The notes below the pieces were generated by a model. The model worked only from the letters and a program-made list of their open reading frames with translations, searched no databases and was not told where the DNA came from. The position numbers were made by a program, and so were the translations under genes. A stretch of DNA of 64,000 nucleotides, taken from positions 62,001 to 126,000 of the forward strand of contig CAVORB010000001.1 of NCBI GenBank assembly GCA_963698495.1. Direction: 5' to 3'. The DNA is from CAVORB01 sp963698495. GTDB taxonomy: Bacteria; Pseudomonadota; Gammaproteobacteria; Chromatiales; Chromatiaceae. Shown here in pieces: positions 15,475-24,729 of the stretch. Every line of letters starts with the position of its first letter. The first letter of the stretch is position 1.

Positions 15475-17385
15475 ATGTTGCGGCCCACGCCCATGAAGCT
15501 CGTACGCCTGCTGGTCCTCACCGAGGATCTGCCCCAGGCGTCCCTGACCCTGGCGAAGGCGGAGAGCTTTCATGCCGACACCCGCCCGCCAGAGGAGACG
15601 CGGCTCTCGAACGCGCCCGGGCGCAGTTACCGGGAGCTGTTCCAACAAGCCCGCGCGCGCCTGGACAAGATCGGCAAGCTCATCCCTCTGCCCGAGGATC
15701 AGGGCATCGAGCAGGTGCGGGTGATCCCGCAGCCCGAGCTGCAGCAGGTTAACGACTGGCTGGGCAAGATCTGGAACGAGTGCTCACGCTACGAGGAGCA
15801 GTTCCGAGCCCTCGACGACGAGGAGCGACTGACCAAGGAACAAGAGGCGGCCCTGGCGAACTTCGCCAATCTCAACATCGATCTGGGTCTCCTGCGCAGC
15901 AAGACCCGTTTCCTCGACATCCACGTCGGCATCGTGCCGCGGGAGAATGTGCGCCAGCTGGAGGGCGCCGCAGGACTGGCGGGGCACATGCTCTTCGTCT
16001 ACATGGTCAGCGGTGGCGGCGCCCATGTCGTCCTCGTCGGTCCCGCGGGCGAGAAAAAGTCGCAACTGACCTCGGTGCTCGCCTCCGCCGGCTTCCAGAA
16101 CCTGCCCATCCCGCCGGAGCTCAACGATCAGCCCGAGGTCATGCGCGAGGAGCTCGCGAAGCGTCGGATGGGCGTCGAGATGGAGCGCGCCGCGTTGCAC
16201 AAGCGGCTCTCGGAGTGGTCCGCCACCTTCATCCAGCGCCTCCGGGACACCCGCGAGCTGCTGCTCCTGGCGGAGCCCTTCGTGACCTTGGATCCCTCCA
16301 TCCGCAGCGCCGGTCACCTTGCCTACCTGGCGGGCTGGGTTCCCGCTCGTGAGGTTCCCAGGCTGGAAAGGCGCCTGCAGGAAAGCCTTGCGCTCCCTTT
16401 CGAGCTTCAGAGCCGCGACCCCCGCCCGGACGAGCGCACCCTGGTGCCTACCGTGCCGGTGCGCAGCCGCCTGCTGGAGCCCTTCTCGATGCTGGTGAGG
16501 CAATACGGCATACCCCAGTACGGGGAGGTCGACCCAACCGCGTTGTTTGCGGTCACCTTCCTGTTGATGTTCGGCAGCATGTTCGGAGACGTAGGCCAGG
16601 GAGCGGTCATCGTGGGCCTCGCCTGGTACCTGCGCGAGAAGCTTGGCCGCTTCTACCTGTTCGGCGTAATGGCGGGCCTGTCCTCCATGTTGTTCGGCTT
16701 CCTGTTCGGCAGCATCTTCGGCTACGAGCACCTGCTTCCTGCCCTCTGGATGTCGCCGCTGCACGACCCCATCCTGATGCTGACCATCGCGCTCGGCTGG
16801 GGTGTCCTGTTCCTGGCTCTGGCCTGCTCCCTTGCGATCTACAACCGGCTGGTGGTGAAGAACTGGTCCGGTGCCTTGTTCGGCCACCACGGCTTCGTCA
16901 ATCTGGTCTTCTACCTGTCCCTCATCTGGGGCGGGCTGAACCTGGGGAACGGCCAGGGTTTCGGCACCATCCCCCTGCTCCTGGTGGCAGCGACCCTCGG
17001 TCTCCTGGCCTGGCACAGCTGGCAACACCTCGACGCGCCCACGGGTGAAAAGGTGCTGGTGGTCTTCATCGAGACCCTGGAGACCATCATCGGCTATGTC
17101 TCCAACACCCTGTCCTTCCTGCGCGTGGCGGCCTTCAGCCTGAACCACGTGGCGCTCGCGATCGCGGTATTCACCCTGGCGGACATGATGGGGGCCTTCG
17201 GGCACGTCGTGACCATCATCCTGGGTAACGTCTTCATGATCGTGCTGGAGGGCGGGATCGTAATGATCCAGGTTCTGCGTCTGGAATTCTACGAGGGCTT
17301 CGCGCGTTACTTCTCCGGCGACGGTCACGAATTCGCGCCGCTCAAGCTGCGGCACGCGCCGAAGGAACAGGAGGCCTCTTCCTAG
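15475..17385 (+). CDS. atpI: V/A-type ATPase subunit I, operon 2
   Basis: Stator membrane subunit, 636 residues. Residues 1 to about 345 form the soluble arm, starting MLRPTPMKLVRLLVL like other I subunits. From LFAVTFLLMFGSMFGDVGQG onward come about seven membrane helices, with YVSNTLSFLRVAAFSLNHVA carrying the conserved arginine of the ion path and glutamates at the end of LGNVFMIVLEGGIVMIQ. The conserved Gly-Asp-Val-Gly-x-Gly motif matches the operon 1 copy. The C-terminal tail ends in a short charged stretch. Confidence 0.94.
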   Translation: MLRPTPMKLVRLLVLTEDLPQASLTLAKAESFHADTRPPEETRLSNAPGRSYRELFQQARARLDKIGKLIPLPEDQGIEQVRVIPQPELQQVNDWLGKIWNECSRYEEQFRALDDEERLTKEQEAALANFANLNIDLGLLRSKTRFLDIHVGIVPRENVRQLEGAAGLAGHMLFVYMVSGGGAHVVLVGPAGEKKSQLTSVLASAGFQNLPIPPELNDQPEVMREELAKRRMGVEMERAALHKRLSEWSATFIQRLRDTRELLLLAEPFVTLDPSIRSAGHLAYLAGWVPAREVPRLERRLQESLALPFELQSRDPRPDERTLVPTVPVRSRLLEPFSMLVRQYGIPQYGEVDPTALFAVTFLLMFGSMFGDVGQGAVIVGLAWYLREKLGRFYLFGVMAGLSSMLFGFLFGSIFGYEHLLPALWMSPLHDPILMLTIALGWGVLFLALACSLAIYNRLVVKNWSGALFGHHGFVNLVFYLSLIWGGLNLGNGQGFGTIPLLLVAATLGLLAWHSWQHLDAPTGEKVLVVFIETLETIIGYVSNTLSFLRVAAFSLNHVALAIAVFTLADMMGAFGHVVTIILGNVFMIVLEGGIVMIQVLRLEFYEGFARYFSGDGHEFAPLKLRHAPKEQEASS

Positions 17386-17482
17386 CACGGATATTCCCGA
17401 TCCCGGTGCGCTCCATGCGACACCGCGGTTACGAAGCGATTTCAAACAGACCCATTCAACTGACACGAAACAGGAGTTGACC

Positions 17483-17929
17483 ATGTACTGGCTCGTCGGC
17501 CTCATGTCCTTCGCCATCATCGGCTTGATCGCAACGGGCGTCTTCCTCGAGATGCGCCCCGGCTACAGCGCGCGGATGCGGCCCTGGTTCAGGCCCGCCA
17601 TGGGCACGCAGCTCCTCGCCTTCCTGGGAGCTCAGCTCGGACTCCTTGCCCTGGGCATCTCGGATGCGATGGCACAGACCGAGGCGGTGACGGTCGCGGT
17701 CACCGAGATCTCCACCGGCATGGGCCTGGCGATTCTCGGCGTGGGCATTCCCACTGGGCTCTCCACCATCGGCGCGGGCATCGCCGTGGGCCCCATCGGC
17801 GCCGCTTCCTTGGCCGCGATCACCGAAAAGCCCGAAACCCTGGGCCGCACCCTGATCTATCTGGGCCTGGCGGAAGGTATCGCCATCTACGGCCTGGTCA
17901 TCAGTATCCTGCTGCTGAACAAGATCTGA
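17483..17929 (+). CDS. atpK: V/A-type ATPase proteolipid subunit K, operon 2
   Basis: Ion-carrying ring subunit, 148 residues. The conserved hairpin is residues about 79-110 and 121-146, with the ion-binding glutamate E131 in LGLAEGIAIYG and the loop TEKPETLGR. The N-terminal 65 residues hold two extra hydrophobic stretches (about 2-22 and 42-62), so the protein is longer than the usual 80 to 100. The second stretch ends near DAMAQT and could be a cleaved signal. The ATG at 17483 has CAGGAG six bases upstream; a TTG at 17477 overlaps that site. The 97-bp gap before it could hold an extra promoter, which fits the need for many copies (inference). Confidence 0.91.
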   Translation: MYWLVGLMSFAIIGLIATGVFLEMRPGYSARMRPWFRPAMGTQLLAFLGAQLGLLALGISDAMAQTEAVTVAVTEISTGMGLAILGVGIPTGLSTIGAGIAVGPIGAASLAAITEKPETLGRTLIYLGLAEGIAIYGLVISILLLNKI

Positions 17930-17950
17930 TCACCGCTAGGGAGAAAGCGC

Positions 17951-18301
17951 ATGGCCGCCGACGGAGAGCCGGGCCGGACCACCCGCATGTTGTTCCTGGG
18001 CGACGACAGCCTGGCGGACGGATTCCGGCTGATCGGATTCGAGACCATCCCGAACCCGGAGCCCGCTGATGTCGACCGGGTCTTTCGCGAGATCAACCGG
18101 AACCGCGAGCGGGCCTTCGTGATCGTCGACGACCGGATCATGCGATCGGGTATCGCCAGTCTCCAGCAGGTGCGCTCGGAGGGCGGTAACGTCGTCGTGG
18201 TGTCAATCCCAGCGCTGAAAGACCCGCCGCATCTCGCCAGCGAGGTGGCGGACCGTTTGACGGCCATGTTCGGCAACCTGCAAGGCGATATAACCCCCTA
18301 A
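17951..18301 (+). CDS. atpF: V/A-type ATPase subunit F, operon 2
   Basis: Rotor subunit bound to the shaft D, 116 residues. After a 12-residue tail the core starts LFLGDDSLADGFRLIGFET, the F-subunit signature (D-x-L-x-x-G-F-x-L-x-G), followed by AFVIVDDRIM and VVVVSIPALK. The order of alternating strands and helices is that of the small Rossmann-like fold. A ribosome site GGGAG lies 8 nt upstream. Gene order matches operon 1. Confidence 0.87.
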   Translation: MAADGEPGRTTRMLFLGDDSLADGFRLIGFETIPNPEPADVDRVFREINRNRERAFVIVDDRIMRSGIASLQQVRSEGGNVVVVSIPALKDPPHLASEVADRLTAMFGNLQGDITP

Positions 18302-18372
18302 GCAGGCCGCTCGTCCCGCGCCCTCTTTGCGAATTCGATCCGGATGCAACCTTCAACTCCACGGAATAGATC

Positions 18373-19014
18373 GTGAACCAGGTACTAGATCTCGAAAAAG
18401 CCATTCTGGCCCGTGCCGAAAGACTCGCCAACGAGTACCGGGAACGGGGTCAGCGCAGCCGCGACAACATCCTGCGCGAAGCCTCCGAGCGCCTGCGGCT
18501 GCGCGAGCAGCGCGAGGAGTCGATCGCCAAGTCCCTCGGAGAGCGCACCTTCCGTCAACAGGTTCAGGCCAGCGAGCTGAAGCTGCAGAGCCACCTTGAC
18601 CGGGTGCGCTGGAACCTGGTGACCAACGTCGAGCGGCGCCTGCGTGATCGCATGGAGACTTACATGCAGGACGAGGCGGTGTACTTCGAGACGCTGAAGG
18701 CGTACCTCACCCAGGCAGCCTGCCAGATCGAGTCCGACCAGCTGGTCGCCGAGGTCAACCTCCACGACCACCAGAGGCTCGCGCCGCGGTGGGACGAGTT
18801 CGCCCGCGCGGCCGTCCCCGACAAGACCATCCGCTTGTCCCCCGACCCCATCGAGACCTTGGGCGGCATACGCGTCACGAGCGCGGACGCGCTGATCCGG
18901 GCCGACAACACCTTCGAGGGGCGACTCGAGCGACTGCGCACCCGTGTCGAGCAGGTGATCCTGGAGCGGCTGCTGCCGAGCGGCTTCGAAACCGGAAACG
19001 TATTCAGCGGGTGA
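18373..19014 (+). CDS. atpE: V/A-type ATPase subunit E, operon 2
   Basis: Peripheral stalk subunit, 213 residues, separate here from A. The N-terminal half is one long charged helix (LEKAILARAERLANEYRERG and on), which forms the coiled coil with G/H. The C-terminal half is the mixed head domain, including GGIRVTSADALIRADNTFEG, that binds the top of the A3B3 ring. It starts with GTG at 18373 and stops 4 nt before atpA, a spacing that suggests how a lost stop could give the fused form of operon 1. Confidence 0.9.
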   Translation: MNQVLDLEKAILARAERLANEYRERGQRSRDNILREASERLRLREQREESIAKSLGERTFRQQVQASELKLQSHLDRVRWNLVTNVERRLRDRMETYMQDEAVYFETLKAYLTQAACQIESDQLVAEVNLHDHQRLAPRWDEFARAAVPDKTIRLSPDPIETLGGIRVTSADALIRADNTFEGRLERLRTRVEQVILERLLPSGFETGNVFSG

Positions 19015-19018
19015 GCAC

Positions 19019-20815
19019 ATGAGCGAGCGCAATCGAGTCGGAACCATCCGCGTCATCAACGGCCCCATCGTCACCATCGACCTGCCCGGCGCGCGCAACG
19101 GCGAACAGGTCAAGATCGGTGAGCTGGGTCTGTTCGGCGAGGTCATCTCGCTCGCCGGCAAGCAGGCCATCGTTCAGACTTACGAGTCGACGGACGGCGT
19201 GCGCCCGGGCGAACCCGCGGTCGGCCTCGGCTGGCCCCTCTCCGTCGAGCTGGGACCGGGCCTCCTTGGCGGTATCTTCGACGGCGTGCAGAGACCGCTG
19301 GAAAAGATCGCCCTGGAGTCCGGCGACTACATACGCCGAGGGCTGGACGTCCCCGCCCTCGATCGCAGCCGCACCTGGGAGTTCGAGCCCAGCCCCGAGC
19401 TGGAGCCAGGCGCCAAGGTTGGCCCCGGCACCGTGCTGGGAAGGGTGCAGGAAACCGAGACGATCGAGCACCGCATCATGGTGCCGCCGGGCATCGCGGG
19501 CGAGCTGGAAGAGTTGGCCCCCGGGGGCGACTACGATCTGGAGTCCACCATCGCCCATGTGCGCGACGAACGCGGCCACAGCCACAAGCTGCGGCTCTAT
19601 CATCGCTGGCCTGTGCGCAAGCCACGCCCATACCGCAAGCGTGACGACGGCATTTCGCCCCTGATCACCGGCCAGCGGGTGATCGACACCTTCTTCCCCC
19701 AGCTCAAGGGGGGCAAGGGCGCCGTACCCGGGCCATTCGGCGCCGGCAAGACCGTCGTGCAGCAGCAGATCGCCCGCTGGTCCAACGCGGATATCGTGAT
19801 CTACGTCGGCTGCGGCGAGCGCGGCAACGAGTTGGTCGACGTGTTGGAAAGCTTCCCGAAGCTGGACGACCCCTACACCGGCCGCAAGCTCATGGAGCGC
19901 ACCCTGCTGGTCGCCAACACCTCCAACATGCCGGTGGTGGCGCGGGAGGCTTCCATCTATGTCGGCATGACCATGGCCGAGTACTACCGGGACATGGGCT
20001 ACGACGTCGTCATGCTCGCTGACTCCACCAGCCGCTGGGCCGAGGCCCTGCGCGAGGTCTCCGGCCGGCTCGGCCAGATGCCGGTCGAAGAAGGCTATCC
20101 CGCCTATCTCGCCTCGCGCCTGGCAGCGGTGTATGAGCGCGCCGGCCGCGTCGAGACCTTCGGCGCCAGCTCCGGCTCGGTGACCCTGATCGGCGCGGTC
20201 TCGCCACCCGGTGGTGACTTCTCCGAGCCAGTGACCAGCCACACCAAGGACATCATCGAGACCTTCTGGGCACTGTCGAAAGAGCTCGCTGACGCTCGCC
20301 ACTACCCCTCCATCGACTGGGTGACCAGCTTCTCCGGCCATGTGCACACCGCCGCCGAATGGTGGCATCAAGAGATCGACCGCGATTGGGAGAAGCGCCG
20401 CACGCAGGCCCTGGCGCTGCTGGCGCGGGACGCCGAGCTCTCGCGCATCGTCAACCTGGTGGGCCCGGAGGCCCTGTCCGACGCCCAGCGGTGGGAGCTG
20501 GAAGGCGCCTCCCTGATCAAGGAGGCGGTGCTGCAGCAGAGCGCCCTGGACCAGGTGGACACCTTCTGCTCGCCGCAGAAGCAATTTGCGCTGCTCGACC
20601 TCGCGCTGCGCATCTATAAGAAGGGCGCGAAACTGGTGGAAATGGGCGTGCCGGTCCAGGAACTGCAGAACCTCCCTCTGCTGGCCAAGGCGCGTCGCTG
20701 TAAGTCCATGTACAGCAGCGATCAGGTGGAGAAGATCGCCGAGTTCCGCGAAGACGTTGAGCAGGAGCTCGAGAACATCCGCCTCGAATACGCGAAACAA
20801 GGGGAGCACCCGTGA
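19019..20815 (+). CDS. atpA: V/A-type ATPase catalytic subunit A, operon 2
   Basis: ATP-hydrolysing or -synthesising subunit, 598 residues, the family norm. It has the N-terminal beta-barrel (GPIVTIDLPGARNGEQVKIG), the bulge domain (about 120-190), P-loop GPFGAGKT at 238-245, catalytic GCGERGNE (E267) and LADSTSRWAEALREVSGRLG. The C-terminal helical domain follows. Its stop overlaps the GTG start of atpB (GTGA), indicating coupled translation. All key residues are present, so activity is expected. Confidence 0.97.
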   Translation: MSERNRVGTIRVINGPIVTIDLPGARNGEQVKIGELGLFGEVISLAGKQAIVQTYESTDGVRPGEPAVGLGWPLSVELGPGLLGGIFDGVQRPLEKIALESGDYIRRGLDVPALDRSRTWEFEPSPELEPGAKVGPGTVLGRVQETETIEHRIMVPPGIAGELEELAPGGDYDLESTIAHVRDERGHSHKLRLYHRWPVRKPRPYRKRDDGISPLITGQRVIDTFFPQLKGGKGAVPGPFGAGKTVVQQQIARWSNADIVIYVGCGERGNELVDVLESFPKLDDPYTGRKLMERTLLVANTSNMPVVAREASIYVGMTMAEYYRDMGYDVVMLADSTSRWAEALREVSGRLGQMPVEEGYPAYLASRLAAVYERAGRVETFGASSGSVTLIGAVSPPGGDFSEPVTSHTKDIIETFWALSKELADARHYPSIDWVTSFSGHVHTAAEWWHQEIDRDWEKRRTQALALLARDAELSRIVNLVGPEALSDAQRWELEGASLIKEAVLQQSALDQVDTFCSPQKQFALLDLALRIYKKGAKLVEMGVPVQELQNLPLLAKARRCKSMYSSDQVEKIAEFREDVEQELENIRLEYAKQGEHP

Positions 20816-22191
20816 GTATCAAAGAATACCGTACGGCATCCGAGGCCCGTGGTGGCCTCCTGGTCATGCGGAACACCCCCGGCGTGGCCTTCGGCGACCG
20901 GGTGCAGATCCAGGACTACCATGGCGCCAAGCGTAATGGCCAGGTCATCCGCGCGGCGGACGACGAGGTGCTGGTCCTGGTGTTCGAAGGCACGGAGGAT
21001 CTGGACCTGGAATCCACCTGGGTGCGGTTCCTCGACGAGCCGGTAGAGATCGCCCTCTCCCCCGAGATCCTCGGCCGCGTCTTCAACGGCCTGGGCGAGC
21101 CCCGGGACGATCGGCCTCCCATTCTGTCCAACATTCGCCGTCCAGTCGGAGGCTCAGCCATCAACCCGGCGGCGCGCAACTATCCGCGGGAGTTCATCCA
21201 AACCGGCGTATCCACCATCGACGGTCTGAACTCGCTGGTGCGCGGGCAGAAGCTGCCGATCTTCTCCGGCTCGGGGCTGCCTCATAATCGCCTGGCCGCC
21301 CAGATCGTGCGCCAGGCGAAGCTGGTGGACGAAGATTCCAGCTTCTCCATCGTATTCGCGGCCATGGGCGTTTCCTATGCGGACGCCAAATTCTTCCAGG
21401 ACGAGTTCGCGAGCTCTGGCGTGCTGCGCAACGTGGTGATGTTCATCAACCTGGCCGACGACCCGCCGGTGGAGCGCCTGACGCTACCCCGCACGGCGCT
21501 CACCGCCGCCGAGTACCTGGCCTACGACCTCGACCGCCACGTGCTGGTGGTCATGACGGACATGACCTACTACGCCGAGGCCCTGCGGGAGGTCGCCACC
21601 GCCAAGGGCGACGTCCCCGCGCGCAAGGGCTATCCGGGCTACCTCTACTCGGACCTGGCCGAGATCTACGAGCGCTGCGGGCGCATCCACGAGCGCCACG
21701 GCTCCATCACCATGATGCCCGTGGTCTCCATGCCCTCGGACGACATCACCCACCCGATCCCGGACCTCACCGGCTACATCACGGAAGGCCAGATCGTGCT
21801 CTCGCGTGAGCTCCACAACCAGGGCATCTACCCGCCGGTGCACATCTCACCCAGCCTTTCGCGCCTGATGAAGGACGGGATCGGCAAGGACGACACGCGG
21901 GAAGACCACCCGCGCGTCGCGGCCCAGCTCTACGCCCTCTACGCCCGCGCGCTGGAGACCCGCAACCTCGCCTCCATCATCGGTGCCGACGAGCTCTCCG
22001 AGCGCGACCGCCGCTACCTCAAGTTCGCGGACGCGTTCGACGAGCGCTTCGTCGGCCAGGGCGAGGCGGAAGACAGATCCATCGAGGCCACGCTCAACCT
22101 GGCCTGGGAGCTGATGTCCAGCTTCCCGCGGGACATGCTGACGCGCGTGAGCGAGACGGATTTGGCGAAGTATCACCAAGGGTCTGAATGA
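20812..22191 (+). CDS. atpB: V/A-type ATPase subunit B, operon 2
   Basis: Non-catalytic ring subunit, 459 residues. Visible landmarks are GRVFNGLGEPRDDRPP, LVRGQKLPIFSGSGLPHNR, MPSDDITHPIPDLTGYI and HISPSLSRLMKDGIG, with the conserved arginine. It begins with GTG and overlaps the end of atpA by 4 nt. Slightly closer to the archaeal type than the operon 1 copy by eye, but this was not measured. Confidence 0.96.
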   Translation: MSIKEYRTASEARGGLLVMRNTPGVAFGDRVQIQDYHGAKRNGQVIRAADDEVLVLVFEGTEDLDLESTWVRFLDEPVEIALSPEILGRVFNGLGEPRDDRPPILSNIRRPVGGSAINPAARNYPREFIQTGVSTIDGLNSLVRGQKLPIFSGSGLPHNRLAAQIVRQAKLVDEDSSFSIVFAAMGVSYADAKFFQDEFASSGVLRNVVMFINLADDPPVERLTLPRTALTAAEYLAYDLDRHVLVVMTDMTYYAEALREVATAKGDVPARKGYPGYLYSDLAEIYERCGRIHERHGSITMMPVVSMPSDDITHPIPDLTGYITEGQIVLSRELHNQGIYPPVHISPSLSRLMKDGIGKDDTREDHPRVAAQLYALYARALETRNLASIIGADELSERDRRYLKFADAFDERFVGQGEAEDRSIEATLNLAWELMSSFPRDMLTRVSETDLAKYHQGSE

Positions 22192-22238
22192 GAACGACTT
22201 TTTGATTCAGCAAGCCACCGATCCGAACAGACCAGACC

Positions 22239-22862
22239 ATGGCCCAACAACTCATCAAAGCCCCGCCAACCAAGAACACCCTCCTGCGCCTGAAAAAGCA
22301 GGTCAAGTTCCTGGAAGAGGGCCATGACCTCCTGGAGCGCAAGCGCGAGCTGCTGACCCGCCTGGTCTACGAGCGCATCGGCGAGTACCGCCGGCTGCGC
22401 GCCGAGGCGGAAAAAGGGCTTTGGGAGGCATACCGGTGTCTCTCGATCACCCAGCTGCGCATGGGTAGCCGCGGAATCCACCAGGCATCGCTGGGGGCGG
22501 AGCCGGCACTCAAGGTCGACATCCTGCCACGGCGCAGCCTGGGGGTGGAGTATCCCGCGGTCACCGCTGAACGTGTTCCGCTCAAGCCCGTCGGGCTGCT
22601 CGGCACGGACGCCAGCTTCGACAACTCACGCGAGCACCTGGCGGACCTTGCCGTGGTCCTGGCCCGCCTTGGCGAGGTGGAGATCGCCCTGCACCGCCTC
22701 ATGGAAGAGCAGCGCAAGGCGCAAAAGCGTGTCAACGCGCTGAAATACAACATCATCCCCCTGTATCAGAGAACCATTCACTTCATACAGTCGGCCCTTG
22801 AGGAGGAAGAAAGGAATACCCTGTTTCAGGTCAAGCTGCTGCGGGAAAGGGCGAACAGCTAG
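22239..22862 (+). CDS. atpD: V/A-type ATPase subunit D, operon 2
   Basis: Central shaft, 207 residues, last gene of the operon. The opening APPTKNTLLRLKKQVKFLEE and LLERKRELLTRLVYERI are the family's first helix, and the final helix YQRTIHFIQSALEEEERNTL pairs with it. It follows atpB after 47 bp with a separate start. The gene converges on the last gene of the tail cluster, with a 66-bp gap that shows no clear terminator. Confidence 0.93.
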   Translation: MAQQLIKAPPTKNTLLRLKKQVKFLEEGHDLLERKRELLTRLVYERIGEYRRLRAEAEKGLWEAYRCLSITQLRMGSRGIHQASLGAEPALKVDILPRRSLGVEYPAVTAERVPLKPVGLLGTDASFDNSREHLADLAVVLARLGEVEIALHRLMEEQRKAQKRVNALKYNIIPLYQRTIHFIQSALEEEERNTLFQVKLLRERANS

Positions 22863-22928
22863 CCCCACTGCCCACGTCGCCCGGAGGATTTCGCGCCCCG
22901 CGAGAGCCCGGAGCCTGTCACGGCGCCC

Positions 22929-24113
22929 TCAGAGATCGAACTGGATCCTGGGCGGATATGCGGTTACGGGCTTCGCGCCGGCCGCGAGCACCTCCAGCGC
23001 CAACCCGACCAGACCACTCCCCGCCAGATTTGTAGCTGCGAGCGCGGGGCCCAGCTCGTACACCCAGTCGGGCTCCCCGCTGATCAATGGCAGCGCCATC
23101 CCGCCCAGGCTGATCTCGGGATACTGCCGTTGCTTCGACGGCTCCCCCCCCACCGCCACCGGAACCCCGATGCCCGCCTGATCCGCCAAGCCGGCGACGC
23201 CTTCCCAGCCGCGCTGGCGCAGTCGCAGGATCGCTCGTCCGGGGGCGGAGTCCAGGAACCACACGACCGCACCCTCGGCACTCTCCAAGGCAAGCCAGTA
23301 GCTGCCCGCCGGAAGCAACACCGGCTCGCGAAAACGAAAACGCAGCAACCGCCGGCGCTCGGGACGCGTCAGCGCCCCTTCCGCTTGCGCCAGCACGTCG
23401 CCGGCGGGGCTGCCGTCCAGATCGGCGATGAGCTCGAAACGCAGTCGTGTGTCGGCGGCGAGCCCCGCGAGCAGCAAGTCCCAGCCGTCGCACAGGATCG
23501 GCTCGCTCAGCTCGACCGGGCTCGCCCACCGGCTAGCGCCGTCGATGCGCACGCCACTGGCGCCGGCCGCGCCCAGGGTTGCGCTCAACTGCCCCGTGGT
23601 CGGCATCCCTGACGTCCCCGCGAGATCCGCGCTGCCGTCACCGGCCAAGGTCAGCATGGCGCTGGTCACGGTTACCGCCGTTGGGATCTGCAGCTCGATC
23701 CGGCGGCGGGCGAGCTGATCCTTGGGAAAGCGCAGCACCTGCTTGGGAGACCCGTCCGGGAACGACTGCCGCGCCAACTGGTAGACGATCCCGAATTGGC
23801 TGATCGAGAAGCGGCAGGGGGCATCGCTCTCGACCACCAGATCGATCGCCAAGGGATCCGGGAGTACCGGAGCCGCATTGGCGCCCGCATCAGCCAGCTT
23901 CTCCCTGAGCCGCTGAATCAGGTCATCGAGCTGCTTTCGCAGCTCGACGCCGGCGTCTACCTGGACACCGGACTCGAAGCGCAGCGGCAGGAAAAAGACC
24001 TCCGGCCCAAGCGCCGGCAACCCCACCCCCAGGCGCAGGTTCTCCGGCCCGGTGGCAAGCGTCACCTCGGTCAGGTCGGCGCTCACCAACGCGGAGAACC
24101 CCGAGGCGCCCAA
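22929..24113 (-). CDS. last gene of tail cluster, unknown beta-rich protein
   Basis: About 394 residues, not recognised. A charged helix (ELRKQLDDLIQRLREKLADA) sits near residue 60-75. The C-terminal half is rich in short strands and includes a jelly-roll-like stretch (RFELIADLDGSPAGDVLAQA through LPAGSYWLALESAEG), which resembles domains found on surface and adhesin proteins. Likely a tail-fibre or receptor-related protein by position. The start is uncertain: the frame opens at a TTG at 24113 with no ribosome site, just after a stop at 24126, and the next frame upstream begins with GTG at 24165 (MSVETQGVLDSRIVVRL), so the true 5' end may involve a frameshift. Confidence 0.65.
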   Translation of the reverse strand: MGASGFSALVSADLTEVTLATGPENLRLGVGLPALGPEVFFLPLRFESGVQVDAGVELRKQLDDLIQRLREKLADAGANAAPVLPDPLAIDLVVESDAPCRFSISQFGIVYQLARQSFPDGSPKQVLRFPKDQLARRRIELQIPTAVTVTSAMLTLAGDGSADLAGTSGMPTTGQLSATLGAAGASGVRIDGASRWASPVELSEPILCDGWDLLLAGLAADTRLRFELIADLDGSPAGDVLAQAEGALTRPERRRLLRFRFREPVLLPAGSYWLALESAEGAVVWFLDSAPGRAILRLRQRGWEGVAGLADQAGIGVPVAVGGEPSKQRQYPEISLGGMALPLISGEPDWVYELGPALAATNLAGSGLVGLALEVLAAGAKPVTAYPPRIQFDL

Positions 24114-24225
24114 GCAGACGGACGACTATGCGGCTGTCGAGTACGCCCTGCGTCTCGACCGACACTCGGTGCGCCAGGTTGACTGGTTCAGGCTATGGTC
24201 CTGTACGCTTATGCCATGCGGCGTG

Positions 24226-24729
24226 TCACTCGTTGTAACCTTGCCGCTCGTTTTCGAGCCGGGCGCGCTTGTCTTCCAAGACACTGTCTCGCCGACCCCC
24301 TTGGCGAACGGGATAGTCGACGTTGGGCCAGGAGGCGACCGCCTCGTCGGCGATGGCGTCGCCGTCGGCGCGAAACAACTGGGTCGTCTTGCCGCCGGCA
24401 CCGACGCTGCCGCGGAAACGGATACCGCTGATCAACCGCGCGATCGGCAGACTGATCAGCAGGCCAGTGCCATCGCCCGCCGGGCTGACCTGGGCGGGTT
24501 CCGGAGACTGAGCGTCCAAGGCGTTGAAGCTGTACGCGAGAGCCTTCAGTCGCAGCCCCGTGCTCGCATCGAGCACCAGTTCCTCCGCGACGCCGCCGGT
24601 GGGCAGCTGGAGCGCGAAGCGAAGCTGATAACGCCGCCCATCGCCGCCGTTGGATCCGGTCAGGTCCCAGGTCCGATCCAGGTCGACGGCCTCCGTCGCG
24701 CCCTGTGGTAGACCCTGGAGCACCTTCAT
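24226..24729 (-). CDS. unknown beta-rich protein of tail cluster
   Basis: A 167-residue protein starting MKVLQGLPQGATEAVDLDRT. It has several short beta strands (YQLRFALQLPTGGVAEELVL, GLLISLPIARLISGIRF) and a charged C-terminal tail. No catalytic motif or membrane segment is seen. Its ATG overlaps the stop of the preceding 579-residue fibre gene (ATGA), so it is co-translated and probably acts with it. A fibre chaperone or small fibre tip is possible by position, but this is a guess. Confidence 0.7.
   Translation of the reverse strand: MKVLQGLPQGATEAVDLDRTWDLTGSNGGDGRRYQLRFALQLPTGGVAEELVLDASTGLRLKALAYSFNALDAQSPEPAQVSPAGDGTGLLISLPIARLISGIRFRGSVGAGGKTTQLFRADGDAIADEAVASWPNVDYPVRQGGRRDSVLEDKRARLENERQGYNE

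Noticed and set aside
14077..15648. 523-codon minus-strand frame
   Set aside because: Antisense to subunit C and G/H-like genes of operon 2.
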